Assembly: GCA_034769895.1 (NCBI GenBank)
Contig: CM068367.1
Location: 114,994,573 to 115,058,572 of the forward strand
DNA length: 64,000 nucleotides
Reading direction: 5' to 3'
From: Magicicada septendecula
Taxonomy: Eukaryota; Arthropoda; Insecta; Hemiptera; Cicadidae
Position 1 is the stretch's first letter; every line of letters starts with the position of its first letter. Shown here piece by piece: positions 21,514 through 33,984 of the stretch. The notes beneath the pieces were generated by a model that was not told the DNA's origin, did no database searches, and was given only the letters and a program-made list of their open reading frames with translations. The translations under genes and the position numbers were made by a program.

Positions 21514-24450
21514 ATAGATAATTTATTTGATGGTCACATACCTCATAATCACACAAAGTCTGTCAGTGTCGTACACACAATATTATCGTAACGTTCTATC
21601 CTTGACGGTCGCTGTCATCAGTGTACAAAACTGCTGCCAGACTACTGATCAATTGTCCGTGTCTTAAAACGTCAGACGTTTCAACTTCAAATGCGGCAGT
21701 CATCGTCAGTGGTAGTCCTTTTTTAAAACGACTGCTACTCTGTCGGCGTCTAGGGCTGTTCCGTCCGGTCAAAGAGAAGTGTACCACAACACCTGAGATA
21801 TGCCAAGTTAAAACTAATAACAATTACTATCTTTTAAATGGCTGAAAACGCGTGATAACATCCTGAAATAAGTCCCATTAAAGTAAACGATAATAACACA
21901 ATAAAATAGGTGTTATTGAAACACTGTTAAAGGATACTTATTGAGTTAATTGATTTTCCTATATTTCATATTTAAAAGTATACACTAATTGTGTGTAATA
22001 AACCTGTTTCTGTATTTAAAAAAGAGCTACTACTATATTAGCATACACAGTTGAAAAAGAACAGCCTAAAAATTAAGAGGCTGACAAAATTCGTCAACTT
22101 TTTCGACCCTCTGGGGGGGGGGCCGTAAATACTCCCCACCATGTTTTCGGTTAGTAGTCAATAACCAAACACCGGCGGAACAGCAGTCGTTTAAGAAGTC
22201 GACTTCCACTGAGGACGGTTCACGCAGTTGGAATTAAAACGTGGGCCACGGACCGTCAGCCCCTAAAAACACTTAGCGTAGGCTTACATAAAATTATAGA
22301 CAGAACATGTCTGCGTCAAACGTTAACCAAGCGTTAAAAGATTAATACCTGCATAACACAATAATACTTTTTACCTACACAATAATACTTAATACATTGC
22401 AACTAGAAGACAAGTTGCGATTTAATATCGCGTGCACATTATGTATCACCACGATCACGAATGTGCTATTCATAGCTCATTATGCGTAAAATTTTTCTAG
22501 ATGTCACAGCTAAACAACATTTTATTAAAAAATGGTTTAATAGGGATGTAAGCCGAAGACTAATTTGAGGTTATTGTGCTAAATCGTATCTTACATATAT
22601 TTCACCATTGGTTTGCGATATGAAAAGGCAAACTGCTAACATTATATATTTACTATCTATTTGTTTTTTATATTGTCAATAGTTGAGTTATTTGATCAGA
22701 AACTTTACGGCTAAAGAATAATATAAAATATATGAAACGGATTTTCTGTGTCATTTCCCGAGGGACACTATAATGGTTGGGCGGTGGCAATAACAATGCC
22801 TGGAAGGTTTCGTTCATATGAACTGAAAGTGGTACAGCGGGTCGAATGTCTCAATAACAGGAAACGAGCTGCACGTTTAGTATAGAAAGAATTTCTTATA
22901 CAGTAAGCAGTAACCCAGATAATACGTAATATTTTAGTTTCTTCAGTTATTTAAAGATAAGTGTGTAACCATTTCAGTACATGTGTGAAAGTAAGGTATG
23001 CATCGAGTAGAACTGGATATGATACCTATTTACAGCCTCAAAACGATTTACGTTTCTTCGAGCCTGTAGGCTATATAAGGAAAATAACTTTTGTTTCCTA
23101 CAAATAAATATCATCAGTTGGCATATTTTCCTTAAAATTGATATCGTGTTAATTAACTAAATAAGTCCTTGAGCCATTTTATACAGTAAATTTTGTATAC
23201 AGTAAATTTTGTATACAGTAAATTTTTAGTGTATAAGGTTCTGAAATAAATTCTTCACGGTAGACAGGTTTAGTTAGTAAGTTGGTTATTAAAATCAAAT
23301 AAGACTTTCTTATCAGTGATAAGTCGCCGTAACCAGTATTTTGTAGCTAGAGTCTAATATTTTTCACTGAATTTTAAAACGTATGTACGCTAAAAATCGC
23401 AGGACAGTAAAATATTGAGCACACTGTGAATTGTTAAAATAATAACTTATCAGAAAACGATGTTACGAGTAAGCCAGTGTAAGTAAATAGAGCCTTGTGT
23501 TGAGTAAAAAAAAAATGATGAAAAATGAATAAGCATAGTTGTGTTTTTTTACGTGAATTCAAAATCCTTCCGCAGTGTTTATCTTACCGCGACCTTCATA
23601 AGGACAGTGAGCAAGACTTAAGAAGTGAGTTAATTGCAAATTATGAGTATAGTGATTAGAATTAGACTAGTGAATCGAATTGCTAATAGGTGATTAGAGT
23701 GTTGAATTTCTTACAAGTAACTTTCACTTTATAATTCTGGTCTAGTCCATTTATTGACGTTGTGTCGGTTAGTAATTTTTCTGAATATTGAGTAACAGTT
23801 ATATATATTTACGGAAGTGAATTGTTGTCTCGTCAAATAAAACTGACGACTGTTTATTGTTTTGAGTGCAATATATAATTAAAGCTAATTAAAGAATCAT
23901 GGGTCGTCAAGTGTCACTAGTGTAGAATATTTTGTGGATATTTAGTGAATATTGAATATCATCACGATTTACGATGTTGAGACAGGTGACGACTACTTCA
24001 AGATATACCGTAAAACATTTTACACACGGAATCTTCGATATTAAAGAAAAAAGCACAGCAGTATAAAGCAATATTTAGTTTCAATTAACGCCACTTAGTT
24101 TTCGAATTCAGTAGCACTTTCAGTTCTCCTTAACATCTTATATTCTTATTCTCTCTATCTTGTCACATTTATACACAGTGGTTATAAACATTTCACGGAA
24201 ACACAAAAACATCCCATTGTTAAAAAAGTGTAATTATTTAACATATGTATTCTTAAAATTGTATTCCTAATTTCGTCAGTTAATTAATTTTTCTTAATTT
24301 TATATTAACAATTCCAATTTTAGTAAAAGCAGCTTGTTAGTGGGAATGCCATAATTCTAACCACATACTTTTATGTATAAGCTAAATAGTAATCTGTTGT
24401 TAAGAGGAGGAGAAAATTCTGATTATTCCTTTTAGGAAATGTAACTGTGT
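21514..24450. other. Unassigned
   Basis: Frames of about 75 codons on both strands at 21596-21845 have no recognisable content. Three tandem copies of tatacagtaaattttg lie at 23180-23227. A run of nine G is at about 22113. The rest is AT-rich with no supported gene. Confidence 0.45.
23180..23227. repeat. Short tandem repeat, 16 bp x 3
   Basis: The unit tatacagtaaattttg occurs at 23180, 23196 and 23212, the last copy slightly altered at its end. Confidence 0.93.
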
Positions 24451-24581
24451 ATTTAATAACATCAGGAAGGGGGTTGTGTAAGAGTTTCGTTTTGTCAACC
24501 CGATCATAAGGATCGTTTATCATTTCGTAAACGTTTCCAAGAAGGTCTACTCAGAAAGTCAATCTCATCCCTCTTACCCTG
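24451..24581 (-). repeat. Terminal-exon-like dispersed repeat, copy 1
   Basis: On the minus strand this aligns over about 130 bp with 29080-29211. It begins just after an AG (acacag) and reads GKRDEIDFLS in one frame. After a one- or two-base slip it reads NVYEMINDPYDRVD, which parallels copy 2. I do not recognise the product. This copy looks decayed. Confidence 0.5.
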
Positions 24582-25559
24582 TGTGATCTCCACGTACTAA
24601 AATAAATATATTTTAAAAGGGAAACAATGAGGAGAATATACGCCATACCTCTTGTATCTAAAAACTGTGTAAGCCCGCAAAGTAATTTTCCTCCTTTCAA
24701 AGGGTGTGAATTTGATTTGAGTCAGTATATAAAAGAAACGCTCTTTCACTAGTAAGCCGGTAATAAATATCGAACAATGAGTTTTCTATCGTGTAGTCAC
24801 GACTATAGAGCTATATGACTGTAACTCTATAAGATTATAGAGCTTTGCGGAACACCTAGAGCCTCGGATGAGGAGGCTATGGTAAAATGTGTAAAGAATG
24901 TATTAATAAAAAAATAAATTCTTATGCATTGTGTGTGAAAACATAATTAAGAGTTCTGGAAATTAATAGACATAACTGGGGTGAATTTTGTACGTTGAAA
25001 GATGTTTTACACATCTACGTTGCCTTTCTCATTATAGCATCAATTCATATTCGTATTGGTGGAAAGAGGAGGTATACACGAACAGACATAAAAGGAATGA
25101 ATAGAGCCGGGGGATGGCTAATTTTATACTTCTTTGATTTTTTTCTCCTTACAACATTTGGGAAATGAACTTCGTTATAATTAGTTTTAGTAGGTTTTCA
25201 CAAAGGCACAATAAAGTAAATTCTTCTCCGTGAATCTAGTGTGTTCTCAGAGAATTCCTCTTGTTTAATTTTTACCTCTGCCTACACTTTTTTAATTTAC
25301 TGACTCAGTTTACTGATTTCGTACATATAGTAGCCTACTTTACTGAAATACTTTTTTGACTTTCTCTTGTCGATCACAATAGTAAATAGTATTAATTAAA
25401 TACTTTTTAAAAATGTACGCAAATTCGCAAATTCTAAAGAGGATGGGAGGCACATTCACATTCTAATGTCTGTCTACTGTAGGCTTGTCGCTACACTTAC
25501 AGCTTCCTATCTCGAGTTAATATTTTCAATTCAGCGTAACACCTGCAGTTCATCTGCTG
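24582..25559. other. Unassigned AT-rich stretch
   Basis: No coding or repeat structure was recognised. Confidence 0.5.
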
Positions 25560-25870
25560 AGCAAGTCGCTCAAATAAGAGACTCCTGAAAGCGCTCTTCC
25601 ACTTTTTCCAGCGATTCCTCCCTCTGACACGTTACAAAGGAAGTCACTGTCCGCAAAACGTGACCAACAAATTTAATTTTACTCCTTTCTATTATACTGA
25701 CGAGATCCTTCTTCACCGTAACTCTCTCAAGACTACTGCGTCTTTTCTGTTTTTGTCCGACTTCCTTGATGTATTCTACGCGAAATCCACATTTCAAGTG
25801 CTTCGAGCCTTTCTTTCTTTTACTTGCCCAATGTACACCCGTATTGAAAACACTCCAAACAAACGTGTTG
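25560..25870 (-). mobile_element. LINE fragment, third family, frameshifted
   Basis: Minus-strand frames read RLEALEMWISRRI and, shifted, KKDLVSIIERSKIKFVGHVL. These match the LINE pattern RLExFEMWxYRRM ... LLxIIxxRKLxFxGHVxR found after the reverse transcriptase. The GRPR segment that normally follows is not clear. Frame change in the middle; inactive. Confidence 0.7.
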
Positions 25871-28099
25871 ATAAAGATATTGTGAAGGTGGGCACAAGAG
25901 ACTAAAAAAAGATGTCCTATATTATTTTATGCGGTTTTAACGTGACGCTTAAGTTAAGTTTAATACGGACAAAATTAACTCTGAGCTATGAACCTTATGA
26001 ATAAAATTTAAATCTTACGTATTAAAAATTATTGTTTTAAACGAATGAAGCAACTGGAAATCCAAATTTAGGTACTATTGTAATCGTTGAGCAAATGAGT
26101 TTCGATTTTACTTTTATAGAGATTCCAGTTTAATTTTGTGTCTCAATAAAACTCGTTAGACATACATCTTGGCGGATAATAATAAAAATCTTAAGTAATA
26201 GTTTCGTACATACAGTAAGCTATATATATAAGGGTGCTTCAAAAAGATGATTTTAGAAAATGATTCTAATCACTAAACTGAAGAAAAAATGTCCAATAAA
26301 CATATGGCGAAAAATGCCTCGTTTTCCGTCTGTATATTATTTTATTAAAATAAGTACTTATGAACGGAATGACATGTAGAGTTGAAATTTAGCATGCAAA
26401 GTAAACGTACTATTTCACATAAGTTCTAAACAAGGCAAAATGTTATCTTAAACTTTTTCAAAATGACGGCCGATTGAATGCTTCAGTTTTAAATTTCACA
26501 AAAATCAGTACATACTTATTTATTATATACTACATATTATTACATTATTTATTATTATGTTTATTACATATTACATATTTTTAATGTATATATAACAAAC
26601 TGTGGAAGGATTGTAATACGTAATAAACATTTATTCTTGTTGAAAGTACTACAAATTATTTATTATTAACACACACGCGCTTGCACGCACAGGAAATATA
26701 TTACCAAACTGTTGATTGTAAACTGTTTACTACGAATACTATCGACTAGGAAATGAATGGCGTAACACGCTTTCGTCAGTTGGTGATACTTTAAAGAACA
26801 AAAGCCGTGATGGTGCGGAGGCCGTTGTCATTAATCATCATCGCTACCGCACCTCAAAGTGTCACCGCCACCATCAGAACATGGCTGACGACAAAGGATC
26901 AGATGAATAATGAAGTGTGGCACAGTTTAATTTTATAAAGTAGGTTTTTGTATGAAACCAATAGTGCGCAGTTTCGGAAATGGTTATTGGGCGATTACAA
27001 ATACTGAAACATAGGTCTACGTATGACAATTCCGGACACTGCTGTAACAATTTATTTTCACTTTCCACCGCCTGAAATTAAACATTCTAAGCATCCCAAG
27101 TATTTATTTATTTAATGGTGAATAATAATAGGGAATACTTTTGTAAAGATATCATAAACACCAGCGTATTGTTATTGGAGTTAATACTCGATACTGGTAT
27201 TACTGAACTTTCAGACGACTCATAATTGTAAAGCCAGTGTTAGTTGTGAGACTAGCCACATTACTAAATACGGAGGCCATTAAATTACAAACTAGTCAAA
27301 TGTTAATTTAAATGCAATCTGAAAGCGAATTATTTCATTATTTCGTTGTAAAAGTAAACACGACAACGTTAAATGAAATCTAAAAAGAAAAGAATAAAAA
27401 TAGGTAAAACTAAAAAAAAAAAAAAATATAAATAGAAATTATAAATAAATGACAACGCTTTCAGTACCTTGAACAACTTAAACCAACTCTTAGTGCTAAA
27501 CCACTTACTTAAACTAAGAGGCTTAGTGCAGGATCTAAACACACTTGTGAAAATCCCGGTAGTCGCGTCCACGGCTCGAGTAGGCACTGCTGGTTATTTA
27601 GCCGGGCTATTTAAGTTCTACCAGAGTCCTAGTAGCCTACTGTGGGGTATAGGCCATTTCCCACTTCATAGGTGTGAATCTCAAGCATTTTTTTACAAGG
27701 CTACGTCAACGTTTGTACGATGACATCTCATTTGTTTAATCTTTTATGATGTTATATTTTTTCAAAGTTACTTCAACTTTGTTCAAACGTTACGCAACAT
27801 TTTGTATTGTATTGTATTTGTATTTCCGCGCATGAACCCACCTATGCTAGATATGGGTACACCATAATTTGAAGAAATGTCCACATAAATAATACGGTTA
27901 ATTTGTCAACAAGTCCGAAGCGTGTGCAAATAATATGCGTGTACGCACGCAGGTGTGCAGGTATGCGGAGAACTGACCGTCGGCGCAGTTCACGGTTGCT
28001 GTTTAACAGGCCAGACGATATAATTTTCTCGGTATCTCGTTGACGTTGTTTGGTGTGATACAATTAGAAAATACGAAATAACGCATTACGTAACAGTAA
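25871..28099. other. Unassigned, with one half of a dispersed repeat pair
   Basis: 26824-26955 aligns with 31068-31178 (see separate entries). Otherwise AT-rich; the small frames at 26874-27068 and 27469-27723 are unsupported. Confidence 0.45.
26824..26955 (+). repeat. Dispersed repeat, copy 1
   Basis: Shares ttgtcattaatcatcatcgc, then in order gacctc/acctca, ccgc, gacaaa, ataatgaagt and taaagta..ttttt with 31068-31178 in the same orientation. Unclassified. Confidence 0.6.
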
Positions 28100-28335
28100 T
28101 CCTTCTTCTTCTTCTTCTGTATCCCCAAAGGAATATATACACATCACCAACGCTTCCTAGGTCTTCCTATACTTCGTTGTCCAACAGGATTGTATTGCCA
28201 AACTTCCTTATATAGGCAACCTGTCATCTGGCATCCTATTCAGATGAGCAGCCCATCATTCTTTGTTCCATTGTCGTTGGATATTAAAAATGGTCAAGTA
28301 TTTACGAATTGTTTTCATGCTTCAGCTTTACTAAG
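28100..28335 (-). mobile_element. LINE 3' end, same family as 9560 and 31605
   Basis: The minus strand reads NxNRxYLTIFNIQRQWN, then AHLNRMPDDRLPIYI, followed by nucleotide text gttggacaacgaagtatagg, aagacctaggaagcgttggt and gatatattcct-like sequence, as in the two other copies. It ends in a short run of AGAAGAAGA (CTTCTTCTT on plus at 28104-28117). Stops and a small insertion interrupt the frame. Confidence 0.8.
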
Positions 28336-29079
28336 AAATTTTTGTTTTCTTACTCTCCTTTCGCACTACCCGCTAAGGGCACGGCCAGAGTTAAAGGTGC
28401 CAAATTGTCAACGGTCCTAGGGACGGAAAGGATGGTTTCCCAACGGCACTAGGAGGTGGTTGTCCGAAGGAAACGCAGAGCAAGGGCAGAGGCTCAAAGG
28501 TACCACTCCTACCAGTGAAACGATTTTTATTTTAGTTGCACATTAATTATGCAGTTTTTCTATTAAACATACAGACACTGAGTAAAAAAATGTTGAAAAA
28601 ACTTATAATTTAGTTAATATAAGTTATATGTTCTTTACTGGTTTTAAATAAAATCGTCAGAAGTGATGTTATAATGGTTGAAATGAACAAATTACACGAA
28701 ACTTGCAGCATGAAAATGTTGCCCTCGTTAAAAAAAGTGAGAGTGCATTTATATAAAAAAACTTGTGCCAAGTAAAACATTTATTGAGTTCTTAATTAAT
28801 TAATTTACGATATTTTAAGTCTGAAACTTTATGAAACTAGCAAACATTTATATTTGCCGGCAATAATTATACTTGCTGTAAGACGAGAAATAGGAATACG
28901 TACAATGAAATATTTCATTAGCGTTAATAGGAATGAACTACTCAACCTCACACGCTCATAAGTAGGTACTAAATACATAATTAAAAATATACATTGAACA
29001 ATATCACAATATTATAATTAAAAATATATAATAAAGGAAGATAAGACTGGATAGTTGTGCTAAACAAGAAGAAACGTTT
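28336..29079. other. Unassigned
   Basis: A slightly GC-richer patch at 28370-28510 has no recognisable motif. The rest is AT-rich. Confidence 0.5.
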
Positions 29080-29211
29080 ATTGAATAATATCAGACAGGG
29101 TATAGTGCGTGGGTGCAGTTATGTCAACGTGATCGTAAGGATCGTTTGTCATGTTGTAACACGCCCCCGAGGTAAGCTTCCTCAGAAAGTCAATCACGTC
29201 CCTTTTACCCT
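29080..29211 (-). repeat. Terminal-exon-like dispersed repeat, copy 2
   Basis: The minus strand encodes KGKRDVIDFLRKLTSGACYN followed by MTNDPYDHVDITAPTHYTLS and DIIQ, then a stop, with CAATAAAC immediately overlapping and following as a possible polyadenylation signal. Upstream is gaccgactag, a possible splice acceptor. It aligns with 24451-24581. This copy is open through the shared part. I do not recognise the family. It could be a 3' exon of a small host gene, or the 3' end of a mobile element. Confidence 0.45.
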
Positions 29212-29494
29212 TACTAGTCGGTATACAGAGTAAGAAGTGCATAATAAACGACAGTGAGCGAAGGCAGGCGTCAAACATGTACTGTCTACAATGTCTACGT
29301 AAACGCAGAAATTTTATTTAAGATCCACGTGTAAACAACACAAATTGGGAATTGGGTGAATGAATGATCGCAAAGCAATTTTTCTGAAAAACGGAGATGT
29401 CATTCAGACATATTACTCATTACCATTATTATTATTATTATTATTATTATTTGAACGCAAACTTTGAGAGATTAAATATTTCGTAAAGCAACTT
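29212..29494. other. Unassigned, with (ATT)n
   Basis: Holds an (ATT)n run at 29425-29451 and nothing else recognised. Confidence 0.5.
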
Positions 29495-29496
29495 CT

Positions 29497-29812
29497 AACC
29501 GATCACGGCCTGTTCCGGACTTACCTATTTAGGATGGAGAAAGTAGACAGGCTAGACTGATTTTCTGCAAACAGGAGCTGGACGATGTGCATAACACGTT
29601 TTTCGTCTGTGGAAAAGATGGAAAGAGAAAAAGCAAACCCCGGAAAATGTAGTGGGACAGATCTCGTCGGAAAAATAACATCGGACTAATGCTGCAGAGC
29701 GAACACCACTGGGATCAGGTAGCAGCCTACATAGAGAAGGTACTAAGGCAAAAGGAGGAAGCAGAGAATGAACTTGCTAGGGCCGCTGACAGAATAGCAG
29801 AAAGCACGTAAA
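29497..29812 (+). mobile_element. LINE 3' end, R1/I-like C-terminus
   Basis: Frames give TDHGLFRTYLFRMEKVDR, then IFCKQELDDVHNTFFVCGKD, then NIGLMLQSEHHWDQVAAYIE and KVLRQKEEAENEL. This is the order in R1/I-type LINE C-termini: 'TGHGxFRxYLxR', a CxxC..HxxFxC zinc-knuckle-like segment and 'VxxYxxxVLxxKE'. A stop and a frame change are present. Clade assignment is from recall. Confidence 0.78.
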
Positions 29813-31604
29813 GTGGACCTCCTGAGGTTTTAAAACAGTACGAAGAACAAATGGCATCATCTTAAGTACCGGTATTGCAAAATCTGAATCCCGAGGTGGA
29901 TCCATGCCGTGGACAAAAGGGTTTGTGGTTTTGGTGGGTGAGAGTTCCACACACGGTAGGAGTGCGGATATTTTACTGCCTATTTGAATAATATAATCAA
30001 TTAATGCTAAGCTCAGCAGCAGTTATATGAACTTGTCAGTTGAGAGAGAGAGAGGGGGGTTCAGAGACAGAGATAGATAGAGAGACAGACTGAGAGAATT
30101 ACTACACGTATTTTAAAAATCAAGTCGTTTTAGTTAACGTTTTAATAACTAATGCTCTCTTGAAAAGACAAGCGTCAATAATAAAATCTATAGTATAATG
30201 AAGAGACGCCTTTAATGTCTTCCTGTATTGTTTAATTTAAATGCAAAATAAATCGAGATAGTTAAACCAGAGTTTAATAATACTGAAAGAACAATCAACT
30301 TTTATAGACGGGTTATAAACGGCAGTTAGTCATGTTTGAAAGAGCGGATACATTATGAAACCTATTAAAAGAAGCTGTAGGATAACAAAGAGAAAGGTTT
30401 GTGCTGAAAATCAACGTAAAAAGTAAAGTAATCAAAACTAGTAATAACATAATGACGGTGTGAAAGGGGGGTTCAGATATGATAGAAACAATTTTGAATA
30501 ATTTAATTGAATTTTCTTCAAGAGAAGAACAGTGTCTCAGGACGGCTTGTGAAGGATAGTTATGGTCACGATTGTCTTGTAGAGAGGTAAATATTAGCGT
30601 AACATAACGCCTTAACGTTACGAATAGATTTCTTTTATCGTATGAAAATTGAACAGTTAGAGTATCAGAAAGAAGCCTGATATCATTTGAGGGACAAACG
30701 ATTGTATGGAAATTTTTCTTATCCAAGGAAGAGCCAGAGTCAAAAGAAGATAAAGCTAATTTCTGACAAAGCAGCAGTAGTAGCATCAATATTAATAATA
30801 AACACCGACCGGAAGACAGATGAATCGAACAGAGGGCAATTTATTAAACTGATGAGTAAACAAATAAGTGAAATATTACTAAGTACCTTAATATCGATCG
30901 TAGAGCCTGCACGCTGAGAGACGAAAGTTTCTGTTACTTAACTAGAAAGTGCTGCCGACTAGGAAAGTGTCTTTAATGACTTCTGCTTCCGTTAGCGCGG
31001 AGACGTTGATACTTCTTTTTTAAAGGGGGGGGGGAAGTAGCTGCAGCTCAACAGCGGGCTGGTAATATTGTCATTAATCATCATCGCCACTGACCTCGTC
31101 TTCACCGCGGCTAATGACAAAAGGGTCAAGTGGATAATGAAGTACAGTGCACACTTTCGTAAAGTAAATTTTTATATCTAACGAAGGCGACTAACGCAGT
31201 TTTATTATATTTCTTCGTGAGAAAAATTAGCAAGAATTTACTAATCTCGAGTCCTCACCACACCAGACAATTAGGCTTAAACCTATAATAAGAATAATTT
31301 TAATAACAGAAGTAATAATTGTTGTCATTCTTATTGTTCTGATGTTTGTGTCTTTTTTACAATGAGAAAACAAGAGAATATTATAACAATTACGATGGGT
31401 TTCGAAACAACCCTGTGTTACCAGAAATTGGCAACAATGTTCCCGTTTAACTGCCAAACATGTTAAATCCGACTATCGGATTCTTATACGTATACTGATC
31501 AGAACACGTATTTATAGCGGCAAATTTTAATTGATCGTAAATGTTGAAGTTTAATAGTTGTATGATAGATTTGTTATTAATAACTTTTGAAGATAATCGA
31601 GTTG
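29813..31604. other. Unassigned, includes a 158-codon minus frame
   Basis: The frame at 30313-30789 (minus) has a hydrophobic patch near its C-terminus but no motif I recognise and no splice support. It may be chance in AT-rich DNA. A short GA run is at 30042-30055. A run of 10 G lies at about 31025. The dispersed repeat copy at 31068-31178 is listed separately. Confidence 0.4.
31068..31178 (+). repeat. Dispersed repeat, copy 2
   Basis: Diverged partner of 26824-26955, same orientation. Confidence 0.6.
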
Positions 31605-31868
31605 TTTGCAGAAAAACTCCTGACATTCGTAAAGAGTTGAACATTTTTAATATCCAGGATCATATTGCAGAGAAAAAAGAGAGATGGATTGCTCATCTTA
31701 ATAGGATACGGGATGGAAGGTTGCCTAAGGAAGTTTGGCAATAGAAGCCGGTTGGACAAGAAGTACAGGAAGATCTAGGAAGCTTTGGTGAAGTGGATAT
31801 ATTCCTTGGGGACCGGAACAGGTGATTTGGCTAGTCTCTGATAGAAGAAGACGAGAAGAAGAACGAGT
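31605..31868 (+). mobile_element. LINE 3' end, same family as 9560 and 28100
   Basis: Reads TPDIRKELNIFNIQDHIAEK, then RWIAHLNRIRDGRLPKEVW, a stop, then frameshifted GQEVQEDLGSFGEVDIFLGD and a short GAA-rich tail. The nucleotide text agqaagatctaggaagc-like region, gatatattcc and ggaccggaacaggtgat match the copy at 9560. The open part is 67 codons (31541-31744). Confidence 0.82.
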
Positions 31869-33166
31869 TATTTGCTAATCTTCACCCTTCTACACACATT
31901 TCTTTGTACCCGTCTCAATCAACTCAATTATTGCGTAACTATTAATAGTGTTATATACCATATACATCAGCAAAGTCATCTTTATAATTATCATCTCCAT
32001 GAGCAGGAGTAGCACGAGCAGCACTCGTCTCCCCACTGCTAAGTATGGGAGTGCCTCCAGTAATTTCTCTCCAAGTTTTTCAAGAACTTTTCTCCAATGC
32101 TTAAGCAGATTACTCGGAAACAACCACTGTTCCATCTCCCGCCCGACTGAGTGACCTACGTCATTTAATTTAATTTTTTGAAATAATATTTTAGTAAATT
32201 TATTACACAACCTTTATGTGTTACAGCAATCTACAGCATTCAATACGGTACTATTAAATTTTGTAATTGGTATGCTTTAATTTTGTCAAATTATCACTGT
32301 TATTATAACTAAGACTATAGTCAACACTTCACACGAACTCCGTGGAACATTACCGCAAGAAGCCGCAAGGGTGTCAGAACATAGGGCGCCAGAACGTCGT
32401 CTGCGTTATAGAGCACAAACATATGGCGACAATAGTTTCGTACGGCACTTGGCTCACTAACGCCACCTTTGTCATCGACCACAACTAAGGAGTAGGTCAC
32501 TGGGTCGAGTAATATGTGTTTATGTGTTTTAGGAACAGAGCGTACTACACGTGTAGGTACCTGTGTGTGTGTTTTATTGGAACCATTCACTTGGTTTTAT
32601 TTGCCTATAACCGCCACACGTTTGTTGGTCAATGTGGACGGCTTAGAAACTTTAAAGCACTATAAGAAGAACAAAATACTGTAGTTACCACACAAAATGT
32701 ACTGTAATTTCACCACAAAATGTTACTTGTTGTAATGAGTTCACATCGGTCTGCACGCGAGTGTGCTGGAGAGAGATACGTTTGGCACGTTTTCCCTTTT
32801 CTTACTTTAACATGTGTTTATCGTTTAGAGTTTCAAAGTTTTATTTCTGTTTTAAAAAATTTTGTATTTTTCAATCACATTTTTAAATTATTAATTAATT
32901 TCATAATAATAAAATGCGGAATTAAAAGTCCACGTCTTCTTGTTTGCAATCAAATAATAAGCCTGTTCAAAATTTAAGAAAGAGTATTTAACGTTCGGGA
33001 AATGTATATTAAAAATAAATATACTTACAACATCACTAACAAGGATTATTAAAATATTTAGTGTATTGTATTATCACAACAATTACAGACTTCTTCTGAA
33101 AAATGTTTTTATTACCATGCCTTACACGCATTTCGCTTAGTTATTCCACGTTATCGGAGTTTGTGT
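31869..33166. other. Unassigned; minus-strand frame of 106 codons
   Basis: The minus frame at 31890-32210 contains EQWLFPSNLLKHWRKVLEKL then GEKLLEALPYLAVGRR, which looks amphipathic and coding-like, but I cannot assign a family. A minus frame of 89 codons at 32321-32590 lies in a less AT-rich patch. Neither has convincing splice or element context. Confidence 0.35.
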
Positions 33167-33170
33167 ATAT

Positions 33171-33648
33171 TGTTAGGACGGTCTACTTGATCGTTGTAGG
33201 TACAAAACAAAATCCAAGACACGAATTACGTCATTAATCACCAGCTTTAGTTGTCACAATTAAACAGTTTATAATTAACTCGAACAATATTTCCAGTCAG
33301 ATTTGTCCACACGCAATAACAATGTCTATTAATAGCGTTTAGCACAATTATAAAACACATAACACAATAATTCTTCACTTTGAGAAACACTCAATCCGTA
33401 CTAGCGAAAATCGCTCACGTAACTGAACTGACAATCCGGCTGATATGGCTTTATATAGGCCCCGCAGAGGTGCAGTACAGCTTTGCCTCCTTACTGGATG
33501 CCAACGGCTTAATGCTTATCTCAAGTGTTCCTGGAACTCACTAGAACCACCTACGTGAATGACGCAACACAAGCCACACTGGACGGGGGGAGTAGAGAAT
33601 GTTCTGGGTTGTTCGGTACGCTTCTCGTAAAAATCCGTATATGTTACA
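33171..33648 (-). mobile_element. Solo LTR fossil with 4-bp target duplication
   Basis: 478 bp, reading TGTAACATATACGG ... GACCGTCCTAACA on the minus strand, with a TATATAAAGCC box about 200 bases in and an initiator-like TCAGTT downstream. ATAT flanks both sides (33167-33170 and 33649-33652). TG..CA ends, a 4-bp duplication and no internal region indicate a solo LTR left by recombination. The middle (gaagaattattgtgttatgt) and the 3' end are related to the fossils at 20988, 33985 and 35734. A Ty3/gypsy-type source is likely but not shown. Confidence 0.72.
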
Positions 33649-33652
33649 ATAT

Positions 33653-33984
33653 AAACCATAGTGGTATAGGCCTATGAGATGTGTGTATGTCATATTACCG
33701 AGACATTCGCGGGTTTGATATTTTCTAGGTAGAGTCTCGCTTTATATTGTGCTGTTTTCCGCAACGTTTCGCCAGGTCCATCTCTGTCGTCCTCAGGCAG
33801 ATTTCTTCTCGATATCTTAGAACAGAAATTCCGTCTGAGGATCGCAGAGATGTATCTGCCGAAATGTTACGGGCAACAGCAGAATGCAATAAGGGACTGT
33901 AGCCAGTAAAGTACCCATTACATAATAGTATATATTCATGGCGCATGTATACTATGTGACTACCAGCAACATTACAATAAATAC
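33653..33984. other. Unassigned
   Basis: A 73-codon minus frame (33725-33946) has no recognised content. Otherwise nothing. Confidence 0.45.

Noticed and set aside
21596-21845. Overlapping frames of 74-75 codons on both strands
   Set aside because: Neither shows recognisable motifs or splice sites. They may reflect a slightly GC-richer patch.
30313-30789. 158-codon minus-strand frame
   Set aside because: No recognisable motif, no splice context, and low-information AT-rich composition. Kept only as unassigned sequence.
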